A DNA stretch of 6,441 nt from Candidatus Puniceispirillum sp. (GCA_018668795.1 JABJBD010000204.1:1-6441); one strand, 5' to 3'; positions 1 to 5,823 are shown, counted from the stretch's first letter. Numbers and translations are program-made. The notes: generated from the letters alone by a model not told the origin.

Positions 1-2
1 AT

Positions 3-1538
3 GATGATGATGATGAAAATCTACAGCCGCGCCCGCCAGTGGTTACGGTTATGGGGCATGTCGATCATGGTAAAACCAGCCTGCTTGATGCGATCCGTCG
101 TACCGATGTAGCGGCAGGTGAATCAGGCGGTATTACGCAGCATATTGGTGCCTATCAGATCACCACAGCCAATGAGAATGTTATCACCTTTATCGATACG
201 CCTGGCCACGAAGCGTTTACCGAAATGCGGTCTAGAGGTGCGAATATTACCGATATTGTTGTGCTGGTCGTCGCGGCTGATGATTCGGTTATGGCGCAGA
301 CAGTCGAAGCGATTAACCATGCCAAGGCGGCCGGTTGTCCGGTTATCGTTGCGGTCAATAAATGTGACAAGCCCGAAGCCGATCCGCAGCGCGTGCGTAA
401 TGACCTGCTGCAACAGGAAATCGTGACGGAAGATTTTGGTGGTGATGTGCTTTGTGTTGATGTTTCGGCACATACTGGGCTTGGCCTTGATAAGCTGGAA
501 GAAGCGATTATGCTTCAATCCGAATTGCTGGAATTACGCGCCAATCCGGATCGCAATGCCGATGGTGTTGTGATCGAATCGAAGGTCGAGCGTGGCCGTG
601 GTTCGGTTGCTACCTTGTTGGTTCAGCGTGGCACCTTACGACAGGGCGATATTTTTGTTATTGGTGCCGAAAGCGGCCGGGTTCGTGCCTTGCTTGATGA
701 CCGTGGACAGAAGCTTGCGCAAGCAGGTCCTGGTCAGCCTGTTGAAATTCTGGGTCTGAACGGTACGCCAATGGCTGGCGATAGCTGTGTGGTTGTCGAA
801 ACCGAAGCGCGCGCGCGTGAAATTGCCGAATATCGGACGCGGCGTAACAAGGATCATGACGCTGCGCGTGGTGCCCGTGGTTCGGTTGAACAAATGTTGT
901 CGGCGATTGCTGCTGGTGAAGCCGAAGAATTGCCTGTGGTTATCAAGACCGATGTGCATGGATCGCTAGAGGCGATTCGCGTTGCGCTTGAAAAACTGGG
1001 TACCGAACAGGTCAAGGTACGTATGTTGTCATCGGGTGTTGGTGCACTGAGCGAATCGGATATCAGCCTTGCAACGGCGTCGAATGCAATCGTGATCGGC
1101 TTTAATGTGCGGGCGATTCCGCAAGCGCGCGATCTGGCCAAACGTGATGGTGTTGAAATCCGATACCATTCGATCATTTATGAACTGATCGATGAAGTGA
1201 AAGCGGCGATGGGCGGTTTGTTAAGTCCAGACACGCAAGAGGACTTTATCGGCTATGCCGAAATCCGGCAGGTGTTTGGCGTGTCGAAAGTTGGCAAGGT
1301 TGCTGGTTGTATGGTGACCGAAGGTGTTATCAAGCGTGGCTGTAAAGTGCGTTTGCTACGCGATAATGTCGTGATCCATGAGGGTGCATTGAAAACATTG
1401 AAACGCTTTAAGGACGAGGTCAAAGAAGTCCGTGAAGGCTTTGAATGTGGTATGAGCTTTGAAAATTATTCGGACATTCAGGAAAAAGATATGATCGAAT
1501 GTTTCGAAATCCGTGAGATTGCCCGTACTCTCGATTAG
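3..1538 (+). CDS. infB: Translation initiation factor IF-2, 3' part (N-terminus outside the window)
   Basis: IF-2 is the GTPase that brings initiator fMet-tRNA to the 30S subunit and promotes 50S joining. The reading frame is open from base 3 and gives 511 residues; full alphaproteobacterial IF-2 is usually 850-1000, so the variable N-terminal region is missing. Visible G-domain motifs, counted from the first residue in the window, are G1 GHVDHGKT (18-25), G2 GGITQHIGAY (42-51), G3 DTPGH (65-69), G4 NKCD (119-122) and G5 SAHTG (155-159). The EF-Tu-like domain II follows (about 188-260, VERGRGSVATLL), then the C1 domain (about 310-400, VVIKTDVHGSLEAI) and the fMet-tRNA-binding C2 domain (from about 420, with the typical FECG at 480-483). 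GTG at 39 is not the true start, because the family motif PRPPVVTVMGH begins upstream of it. A DDDDE run precedes the G domain. The gene ends with TAG. Identity is certain. Confidence 0.98.
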   Translation, partial: DDDDENLQPRPPVVTVMGHVDHGKTSLLDAIRRTDVAAGESGGITQHIGAYQITTANENVITFIDTPGHEAFTEMRSRGANITDIVVLVVAADDSVMAQTVEAINHAKAAGCPVIVAVNKCDKPEADPQRVRNDLLQQEIVTEDFGGDVLCVDVSAHTGLGLDKLEEAIMLQSELLELRANPDRNADGVVIESKVERGRGSVATLLVQRGTLRQGDIFVIGAESGRVRALLDDRGQKLAQAGPGQPVEILGLNGTPMAGDSCVVVETEARAREIAEYRTRRNKDHDAARGARGSVEQMLSAIAAGEAEELPVVIKTDVHGSLEAIRVALEKLGTEQVKVRMLSSGVGALSESDISLATASNAIVIGFNVRAIPQARDLAKRDGVEIRYHSIIYELIDEVKAAMGGLLSPDTQEDFIGYAEIRQVFGVSKVGKVAGCMVTEGVIKRGCKVRLLRDNVVIHEGALKTLKRFKDEVKEVREGFECGMSFENYSDIQEKDMIECFEIREIARTLD

Positions 1539-1590
1539 TCAATAAATGTATCATTACCTGTAGGGCGCGTATGTCCAGCCAGCGTAATCA

Positions 1591-1658
1591 GGTAGCATTA
1601 TCAGCTTCAGGGTCGTGCGGCCGACAGGCTGATGGCCGTTAGGCCGATAATGGTAGCC
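1591..1658 (+). promoter_or_regulatory. Long imperfect hairpin in the infB-rbfA spacer
   Basis: The 156-base gap between infB and rbfA has no convincing gene but contains an imperfect hairpin. Bases 1591-1607 (GGTAGCATTATCAGCTT) can pair with 1641-1658 (AGGCCGATAATGGTAGCC), giving about 15 pairs with two mismatches and one bulged G. An inner stem pairs CGGCC (1618-1622) with GGCCG (1634-1638) around an 11-base loop. No T-run follows, so it is not a standard intrinsic terminator. It could be an RNase processing site, a translational control element of rbfA, or a small intergenic palindromic repeat. The pairing is seen directly; the function is inference. Confidence 0.55.
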
Positions 1659-1683
1659 AAACCGATAGATGGTGCTGTGTGAA

Positions 1684-1689
1684 AGGAAG
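1684..1689 (+). promoter_or_regulatory. rbfA ribosome-binding site
   Basis: AGGAAG lies just upstream of the rbfA ATG, with AGGA ending 7 bases before it. An in-frame TGA at 1680-1682 rules out any upstream start, so this site and the ATG at 1695 fix the start. Confidence 0.75.
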
Positions 1690-1694
1690 TTGTC

Positions 1695-2084
1695 ATGTCA
1701 TCAAAGCCACGCAACAACCATAGTGCTAAGGGGCCAAGCCAGCGCCAGTTAAGGGTTGGTGAAACCTTGCGGCATGCCTTGTCGGATATTCTGTTTCGGG
1801 AAGATTTTTTCGACCCTGATCTGGAAAATGTATCAATCACCATTTCGGAAATTTCGATTAGCCCTGATTTGGGTAATGCGCGTGTCTATACGATGCCGCT
1901 TGGCGGGGTGAATGTCGAAGTCGTTTTGCCAGCATTGAACCGGCTGGCGCCCAAAATCCAGAGCATGGTCGCCCAGCGTGTGCAGTTACGCCGTGCGCCG
2001 CGGCTGAAATTTTTGCTTGATGAAAGTTTTGAAAATGCAGCGCGGATGAATATTCTGTTCAACGCGCTTCATCAGGACAAATAA
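1695..2084 (+). CDS. rbfA: Ribosome-binding factor A (30S maturation factor)
   Basis: RbfA is a small KH-fold protein that binds the immature 30S subunit near 16S helix 1 and helps final maturation; in E. coli it is needed at low temperature. The 129-residue product has the family length (E. coli about 133). It opens with a polar tail, then the recognisable core SQRQLRVGETLRHALSDIL (about 16-34), the strands VSITISEISISPDLGNARVY (split by the family's SPDL turn), the helix LNRLAPKIQSMVAQRVQLR and the end motif APRLKFLLDESFENAARMN. No key segment is missing. The start is fixed by a good Shine-Dalgarno and by an in-frame stop 12 bases before the ATG. The gene lies between infB and truB as in other Proteobacteria and is nearly contiguous with truB, so the two are probably cotranscribed. 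The 156-base leader before it is longer than expected inside an operon and is structured. Confidence 0.95.
   Translation: MSSKPRNNHSAKGPSQRQLRVGETLRHALSDILFREDFFDPDLENVSITISEISISPDLGNARVYTMPLGGVNVEVVLPALNRLAPKIQSMVAQRVQLRRAPRLKFLLDESFENAARMNILFNALHQDK
2074..2077 (+). promoter_or_regulatory. truB ribosome-binding site inside the rbfA 3' end
   Basis: AGGA within the last rbfA codons ends 8 bases before the truB ATG. The rbfA stop (2082-2084) is separated from the truB start by one base, so termination on rbfA probably delivers ribosomes to truB by translational coupling (inference). Confidence 0.6.
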
Positions 2085-2085
2085 A

Positions 2086-3024
2086 ATGTCGCGCAAACAA
2101 GGCCAGCCCGTGCATGGCTGGGTGAATCTAGACAAACCTGTGGGGGTTAGCTCGGCCAAAGCCGTGGCGATTGTGCGGCGCGTGTTCAATGCGGCAAAAG
2201 CCGGACATGGCGGTACGCTTGATCCGTTGGCAAGCGGGGTGTTGCCTATCGCGCTTGGTGAAGCAACAAAGACGGTGGCTTTTGCGATGGGTAGCCACAA
2301 ATCCTATGAATTCACGCTGGCATGGGGTGTTGAAACAAGTACGGATGATGGCGAAGGCAGCGTCACCAAGAGATCCGCAATACGCCCCAGCGAAGCAGAG
2401 GTAAATGCCATATTACCGCAATTTACCGGCCATATCGAACAGGTGCCGCCAGCCTATTCGGCGATCAAGGTCGATGGGCAACGCGCCTATAAATTGGCAC
2501 GCAAGGCAGATGCCGATGATGATGCCCCAGCGGTGCAGTTAGCAGCGCGCCCGATCTATATCGAAACATGCACGCTTTTATCGCATAACGAAACCGAAGC
2601 CCGGTTTTATGTGGCCTGTGGCAAGGGCGCCTATATCCGGTCTATGGCGCGTGATATTGGCCGTGCGCTAGGCAGTGCGGCGCATGTGACAAGCCTGCGG
2701 CGCATGTCAGTTGGCAGCTTTCACGCGGATCAGGCGATTTCACTAGATTTTCTGGAAAATCTAGAGCATAGTGCGCCCGCTTTCGAGCATTTACATCCTG
2801 TTGTGAGTGCGCTGGACGACATCCCGGCGTTACCCATCTCGGGGGATGAGGCATCCTTGCTTCGTCACGGCCAAACCCTTGGTGCCTTAAGCCCGTCCGC
2901 ACAAATGCGGTTTGCTGGTCTGGCAGAAGGGCAAACTGGTATTGCCATATGTGGTGATGTGCCAATTGCATTGGTGGCGATCAAAGCAGGGGCTGTATGC
3001 CCTGTCCGTGTTTTAAACCTATAA
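2086..3024 (+). CDS. truB: tRNA pseudouridine-55 synthase
   Basis: TruB converts uridine 55 in the T-loop of elongator tRNAs to pseudouridine. The 312-residue product matches the family length (E. coli 314). It shows motif I GWVNLDKPVGVSSAKAV (11-27), motif II HGGTLDPLASGVLP (41-54) with the predicted catalytic Asp46 (E. coli Asp48), Tyr74 in KSYEF (E. coli Tyr76), the VPPAYSAIKVDGQRAYKLAR block (120-139) and KGAYIRSMARDIG (180-192), whose Arg185 probably matches E. coli Arg181. The segment from about 240 to the end resembles the variable C-terminal domain of alphaproteobacterial TruB. A short acidic stretch (ADADDDA, 141-147) after the YKLAR motif is a local family-variable insertion. The gene begins one base after rbfA and ends 17 bases before rpsO, which indicates an operon. 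Its last codons may form RNA structure that affects rpsO. Confidence 0.97.
   Translation: MSRKQGQPVHGWVNLDKPVGVSSAKAVAIVRRVFNAAKAGHGGTLDPLASGVLPIALGEATKTVAFAMGSHKSYEFTLAWGVETSTDDGEGSVTKRSAIRPSEAEVNAILPQFTGHIEQVPPAYSAIKVDGQRAYKLARKADADDDAPAVQLAARPIYIETCTLLSHNETEARFYVACGKGAYIRSMARDIGRALGSAAHVTSLRRMSVGSFHADQAISLDFLENLEHSAPAFEHLHPVVSALDDIPALPISGDEASLLRHGQTLGALSPSAQMRFAGLAEGQTGIAICGDVPIALVAIKAGAVCPVRVLNL
2986..3005 (+). promoter_or_regulatory. Hairpin at the truB 3' end, upstream of the rpsO leader
   Basis: Bases 2987-2993 can pair with 2999-3004: CA, a bulged G, then GGGC, a TGTAT loop, GCCC and TG. A G-U pair between 2986 and 3005 can extend the stem. It lies inside the truB coding region about 10 bases before the SD-sequestering element of rpsO, so it could form part of a two-hairpin S15 control site. 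The pairing is seen; the role is inference, and coding sequence can form such stems by chance. Confidence 0.35.
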
Positions 3025-3040
3025 AACCATAGGAGGTTTT
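3015..3040 (+). promoter_or_regulatory. Alternative anti-Shine-Dalgarno elements covering the rpsO ribosome-binding site
   Basis: The rpsO Shine-Dalgarno AGGAGGTTTT (3031-3040) can pair with upstream sequence in three ways. AAAACC (3023-3028) pairs with GGTTTT (3035-3040) around a 6-base loop; AAACCT (3015-3020) pairs with AGGTTT (3034-3039); CCTAT (3018-3022) pairs with ATAGG (3029-3033). The truB stop codon (3022-3024) lies inside the element, so ribosomes ending truB would open it. S15 represses its own translation through mRNA structure in E. coli and some other lineages; whether this element is an S15 operator is inference. Confidence 0.5.
3031..3036 (+). promoter_or_regulatory. rpsO ribosome-binding site
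   Basis: AGGAGG is a perfect Shine-Dalgarno core ending 5 bases before the ATG at 3042. The TTG at 3039 directly before that ATG would be only 2 bases away and is not the start. Confidence 0.85.
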
Positions 3041-3041
3041 G

Positions 3042-3311
3042 ATGTCGATTACGAATGAACGCAAAGCTGAACTGATTACTGAATTCGGCAAAAATGATAA
3101 AGATTCTGGATCATCTGCGGTACAGGTAGCAATCCTGTCCGAGCGCATCCGCAACCTGACCGAACATCTTAAGACACATAAAAAGGACTTTGGTTCACGC
3201 CGCGGTCTGCTGTCTATGGTTGGTCAGCGCCGGAGCCTGCTTGATTATATCAAAGCGGGTGATATGGCTGCCTATAAGGCGCTTATTGAAAAGCTAGGCC
3301 TGCGCCGTTAA
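3042..3311 (+). CDS. rpsO: 30S ribosomal protein S15
   Basis: S15 is a primary 16S rRNA-binding protein that joins the three-way junction of helices 20-22 and starts assembly of the 30S platform. From the ATG at 3042 the product has 89 residues, the same length as E. coli S15. The family signature is intact: LTEHLKTHKKDFGSRRGLL (about 39-57) with the conserved His and Asp, then MVGQRRSLLDYIK, and the typical C-terminal IEKLGLRR. An ATG start gives MSITNERKAEL; beginning at the TTG three bases upstream would add one residue but fits the Shine-Dalgarno spacing badly. It follows truB by 17 bases and is followed by a terminator-like hairpin, as in the classical rpsO-pnp arrangement. Expression is likely controlled at the ribosome-binding site by local RNA structure. 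Confidence 0.97.
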   Translation: MSITNERKAELITEFGKNDKDSGSSAVQVAILSERIRNLTEHLKTHKKDFGSRRGLLSMVGQRRSLLDYIKAGDMAAYKALIEKLGLRR

Positions 3312-3372
3312 AGCCAAGCTCTATATTATGTCTATACGCTGATCCAATAGGATGCGTCATAGCCTGAATGAC

Positions 3373-3410
3373 ATGAAATCGCTGTCCAGTCTGGATGGCG
3401 GTTTTGTCTT
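3373..3410 (+). terminator. Probable intrinsic terminator or attenuator downstream of rpsO
   Basis: Bases 3380-3387 (CGCTGTCC) pair with 3393-3400 (GGATGGCG) around a 5-base loop, including two G-U pairs. An A-rich 5' flank (3376-3378) pairs with the T-run GTTTTGTCTTT that follows. This is the layout of a moderately strong intrinsic terminator. In E. coli a leaky terminator also sits between rpsO and pnp, so partial read-through into pnp is likely (inference). Confidence 0.6.
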
Positions 3411-3504
3411 TGTAATTCTATTTGCTTTTTGACGTATGACATGTCAAAAGATGCCTACGAAAAAGAAAAAACAAAATCAGGCACAAGACTGACCGTGGGT
3501 GCCT

Positions 3505-3521
3505 TTTACCAATTTGGTAAA
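3505..3521. repeat. 17-base near-perfect palindrome in the pnp leader
   Basis: TTTACCAA and TTGGTAAA are perfect 8-base arms around a single T. As DNA this is a symmetrical operator-like site; as RNA it would fold with a 3-base loop and 7 pairs. It lies 123 bases before the pnp ATG and directly after the GGCAC/GTGCC hairpin. No known binding motif is assigned. Confidence 0.55.
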
Positions 3522-3627
3522 GCCGTCACATTGGGTGTATGGCAACAATATTTATCCCACATTTTACTTTTTCTGGCTGGCACTGGTTTTTGCAGAACCA
3601 GCCTTGGTGTCTGATTTAAGAACGTAC

Positions 3628-3635
3628 GAGAGAGA
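3628..3635 (+). promoter_or_regulatory. Weak pnp ribosome-binding site
   Basis: The only purine-rich stretch before the pnp ATG is GAGAGAGA, ending 9 bases upstream; no AGGAGG-like core is present. It partly overlaps the perfect palindrome AGATATATCT (3633-3642), which touches the start region. A weak, coverable site would suit a gene under translational or stability control. Confidence 0.4.
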
Positions 3636-3644
3636 TATATCTAA

Positions 3645-5774
3645 ATGTTTAAAATATTCCGCAAAGAATTGGATTGGGGCGGCACGCCACTGGTATTGGA
3701 ATCCGGAAAAGTTGCCCGTCAAGCTGATGGAGCCGTTATGGTTACCCTTGGCGAAACAACAGTTTTGTGTACGGCCGTTGCCGCACAGCAAGCAAAGCCA
3801 GGTCAGGATTTCTTTCCTCTGACTGTGAATTATCAAGAAAAAGCGTTTGCCGCCGGTAAAATCCCTGGTGGCTTTTTCAAACGCGAAGGCCGTCCATCAG
3901 AAAATGAAACACTTGTTTGTCGTCTGATTGACCGCCCTATTCGTCCTTTATTTCCAAAATCATTCAAATGCGAAACACAGGTTATCTGTACGGTGCTGGC
4001 GCATGATATGGAAAACAACCCAGACATCGCCGCGATGATTGGTGCTTCGGCTGCTCTGACATTGTCAGGTGTGCCGTTCTTTGGCCCGATTGCCGGTGCC
4101 CGTATTGGCTGGATCAATGACGAATATGTATTGAACCCGACTGTTGAGCAGATGGAAGATAGCGATCTTGATCTGGTCATGGCAGGTACGCTTGAAGGCG
4201 TGCTGATGGTTGAGTCCGAAGCGCAGGAGCTGTCTGAAGAGATTATGCTTGGTGCGGTGAATTTTGGTCATGACGCAATCAAGCCCGTGATCGAAGCGAT
4301 CATTGATATTGCTGAATCATGCGCCAAGGAGCCACGCGATCTTCCTGAAGAGCCAGCTGAGACAGTGACGATCAGTGATATTCTGAAAGGTTTTGAAGGT
4401 GCTTTTGAAGCGGCTTATAAAATTGCAGATAAAGCTGAACGTCAGGCGGCTGTCGGTGCTGTTCGCAGTGAAGCCAAGGAAAAAATTGGCGATGAGTATG
4501 ATGCCGTTCTGGTTGGTGGCCTGATTAAAGGGCTGGAAGCAGATGTTGTCCGTGGTGCGATTTTGAAAACTGGCGTGCGTATTGATGGCCGTGATACGAA
4601 AACTGTGCGGGCGATTGTGTCTGAAGCTGGTTTTCTGCCACGTGCGCATGGATCGGCTTTGTTCACCCGCGGTGAAACGCAGGCGATGGTTGTTGCCACG
4701 CTTGGTACCGGACAGGATGAGCAGATTATTGATTCGCTGGTTGGTGAAGGTCGCTCGAATTTCATGCTTCATTATAATTTCCCGCCTTATTCGGTTGGTG
4801 AAGCAGGTCGCGTTGGCTCGCCAGGCCGCCGCGAAATCGGGCATGGCAAGCTGGCATGGCGGGCAATTCGTCCGTTGATGCCAACAAAGGAAGAGTTTCC
4901 TTATACCGTGCGTCTGGTGTCTGAGATTACCGAGTCAAATGGTTCGTCATCAATGGCGACTGTCTGTGGTGGTTCGCTGGCATTGATGGATTCAGGTGTG
5001 CCATTGGCACGTCCGGTTGCAGGTATTGCGATGGGCCTGATTAAAGAAGGTGACGATTTTGCGGTGCTGTCCGATATTCTGGGTGACGAAGATCATCTTG
5101 GTGATATGGACTTTAAGGTTGCTGGTTCGGATGCTGGTATCACATCTTTACAGATGGATATTAAAATCACGTCAATCACGCCTGAGATCATGCAGATCGC
5201 GCTTGATCAGGCACGTGATGGCCGTATCCACATCCTTGGTGAAATGTCAAAAGCCCTGACCGCGGCACGTGAAGTGCTGGCTGACAGCGCGCCAAAAATC
5301 ACCACCTTGAATATTCCGGTTGATAAAATCCGCGATATTATCGGCCCTGGTGGCAAGATCATTCGGGAAATCTGTGAAACAACAGGTGCCAAAATCGATA
5401 TTGAAGATGATGGTACCGTCAAGGTAGCAGCCGTGACAGGTGCTTCGGGTGAAGCCGCTGTGGCGCGTATCCGTGATATTGTTGCCGAGCCTGAGCTGGG
5501 TGTGATTTACGATGGCAAGGTTGTGAAAACAGTCGATTTTGGTGCTTTTGTGAATTTCCTTGGCGCCAAGGACGGTCTTGTTCATATTTCCGAACTGCAA
5601 AATGGCCGCACCGAAAAGACCACCGATATCTGTAAAGAAGGCGATATTGTTAAGGTCAAGGTTATCGGCTTTGATGATCGTGGTAAGGTTAAGCTGTCGA
5701 TGAAACGTGTCGATCAGGAAACCGGTGCTGACCTGGAAGCTGCCGAAATCGACGCCGAGGCTGACGCCGAATAA
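3645..5774 (+). CDS. pnp: Polyribonucleotide nucleotidyltransferase (PNPase)
   Basis: PNPase degrades RNA 3' to 5' by phosphorolysis, can add tails in the reverse reaction, and is a partner of RNase E in the degradosome of many Proteobacteria. The 709-residue product is full length (E. coli 711). Domains in order: first RNase PH core (about 10-145, with FFKREGRP at 77-84), the helical domain (about 150-300), second RNase PH core (about 310-545, with TRGETQA, YSVGEAGRVGSPGRREIGHG and SDILGDEDHLGDMDFKVAG), then KH (557 to about 600, GPGG at 567-570) and S1 (about 619-688). Asp483 and Asp489 correspond to the catalytic E. coli Asp486 and Asp492, so it should be active. The tail is acidic (EAAEIDAEADAE). 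A TAA directly before the ATG fixes the start. It follows rpsO after a 333-base structured leader and ends before a strong terminator. Confidence 0.98.
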   Translation: MFKIFRKELDWGGTPLVLESGKVARQADGAVMVTLGETTVLCTAVAAQQAKPGQDFFPLTVNYQEKAFAAGKIPGGFFKREGRPSENETLVCRLIDRPIRPLFPKSFKCETQVICTVLAHDMENNPDIAAMIGASAALTLSGVPFFGPIAGARIGWINDEYVLNPTVEQMEDSDLDLVMAGTLEGVLMVESEAQELSEEIMLGAVNFGHDAIKPVIEAIIDIAESCAKEPRDLPEEPAETVTISDILKGFEGAFEAAYKIADKAERQAAVGAVRSEAKEKIGDEYDAVLVGGLIKGLEADVVRGAILKTGVRIDGRDTKTVRAIVSEAGFLPRAHGSALFTRGETQAMVVATLGTGQDEQIIDSLVGEGRSNFMLHYNFPPYSVGEAGRVGSPGRREIGHGKLAWRAIRPLMPTKEEFPYTVRLVSEITESNGSSSMATVCGGSLALMDSGVPLARPVAGIAMGLIKEGDDFAVLSDILGDEDHLGDMDFKVAGSDAGITSLQMDIKITSITPEIMQIALDQARDGRIHILGEMSKALTAAREVLADSAPKITTLNIPVDKIRDIIGPGGKIIREICETTGAKIDIEDDGTVKVAAVTGASGEAAVARIRDIVAEPELGVIYDGKVVKTVDFGAFVNFLGAKDGLVHISELQNGRTEKTTDICKEGDIVKVKVIGFDDRGKVKLSMKRVDQETGADLEAAEIDAEADAE

Positions 5775-5794
5775 AGCGAACAGACGATAAATAT

Positions 5795-5823
5795 AAAAGG
5801 CGGGGCGCGATCCCCGCCTTTTT
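5795..5823 (+). terminator. Strong intrinsic terminator after pnp
   Basis: GGCGGGG (5799-5805) and CCCCGCC (5812-5818) form a perfect 7-pair GC-rich stem around a 6-base loop. It is flanked by AAAA (5795-5798) and a run of five T (5819-5823). It starts 20 bases after the pnp stop and very probably ends the rpsO-pnp transcript. The A-run makes it usable in both directions, but no gene approaches from the other side. Confidence 0.93.

Larger units (their letters stand above)
3411..3644 (+). other. pnp leader region, no convincing gene, rich in inverted repeats
   Basis: This stretch between the rpsO terminator and pnp contains no reading frame with a Shine-Dalgarno and family resemblance. It holds four inverted repeats: TTTTTGAC/GTCAAAAG (3426-3433/3443-3450), GGCAC/GTGCC followed by TTTT (3480-3507), TTTACCAA-T-TTGGTAAA (3505-3521), and CTGGTT/AACCAG or GGCTGG/CCAGCC (3575-3603). 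An A-rich tract lies at 3459-3476. In E. coli the pnp leader carries an RNase III-cut stem through which PNPase represses its own synthesis; this leader may serve the same purpose with unrelated sequence (inference). A TTGACG at 3429-3434 is -35-like, but I see no good -10 partner. Confidence 0.5.

Noticed and set aside
39..41. GTG at 39 as the start of infB
   Set aside because: The frame is open upstream to base 3 and the family motif PRPPVVTVMGH spans this codon, so the gene is simply cut by the window edge.
1607..1843. 78-codon antisense frame across the rbfA start
   Set aside because: It overlaps rbfA and the spacer hairpin, has no ribosome site, and its product has no recognisable motif.
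3039..3041. TTG at 3039 as the rpsO start
   Set aside because: Only 2 bases from AGGAGG, and the adjacent ATG at 3042 gives the standard 89-residue S15.
3441..3614. 57-codon frame in the rpsO-pnp gap with a hydrophobic C-terminal part
   Set aside because: No Shine-Dalgarno before the ATG (or the TTG at 3429), rare AGA codons, no recognisable family, and it runs through several inverted repeats. It is more likely leader RNA than a gene, though a small protein cannot be fully excluded.
3499..3822. 107-codon frame from a GTG, overlapping the pnp start
   Set aside because: It overlaps pnp by almost 180 bases in another frame, has no Shine-Dalgarno, and its second half is out-of-frame pnp.
4317..4844. 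175-codon antisense frame within pnp, and similar antisense frames in infB (123-518, 636-959)
   Set aside because: They lie wholly opposite clear genes, have no family resemblance or ribosome site, and reflect the codon bias of the sense strand.
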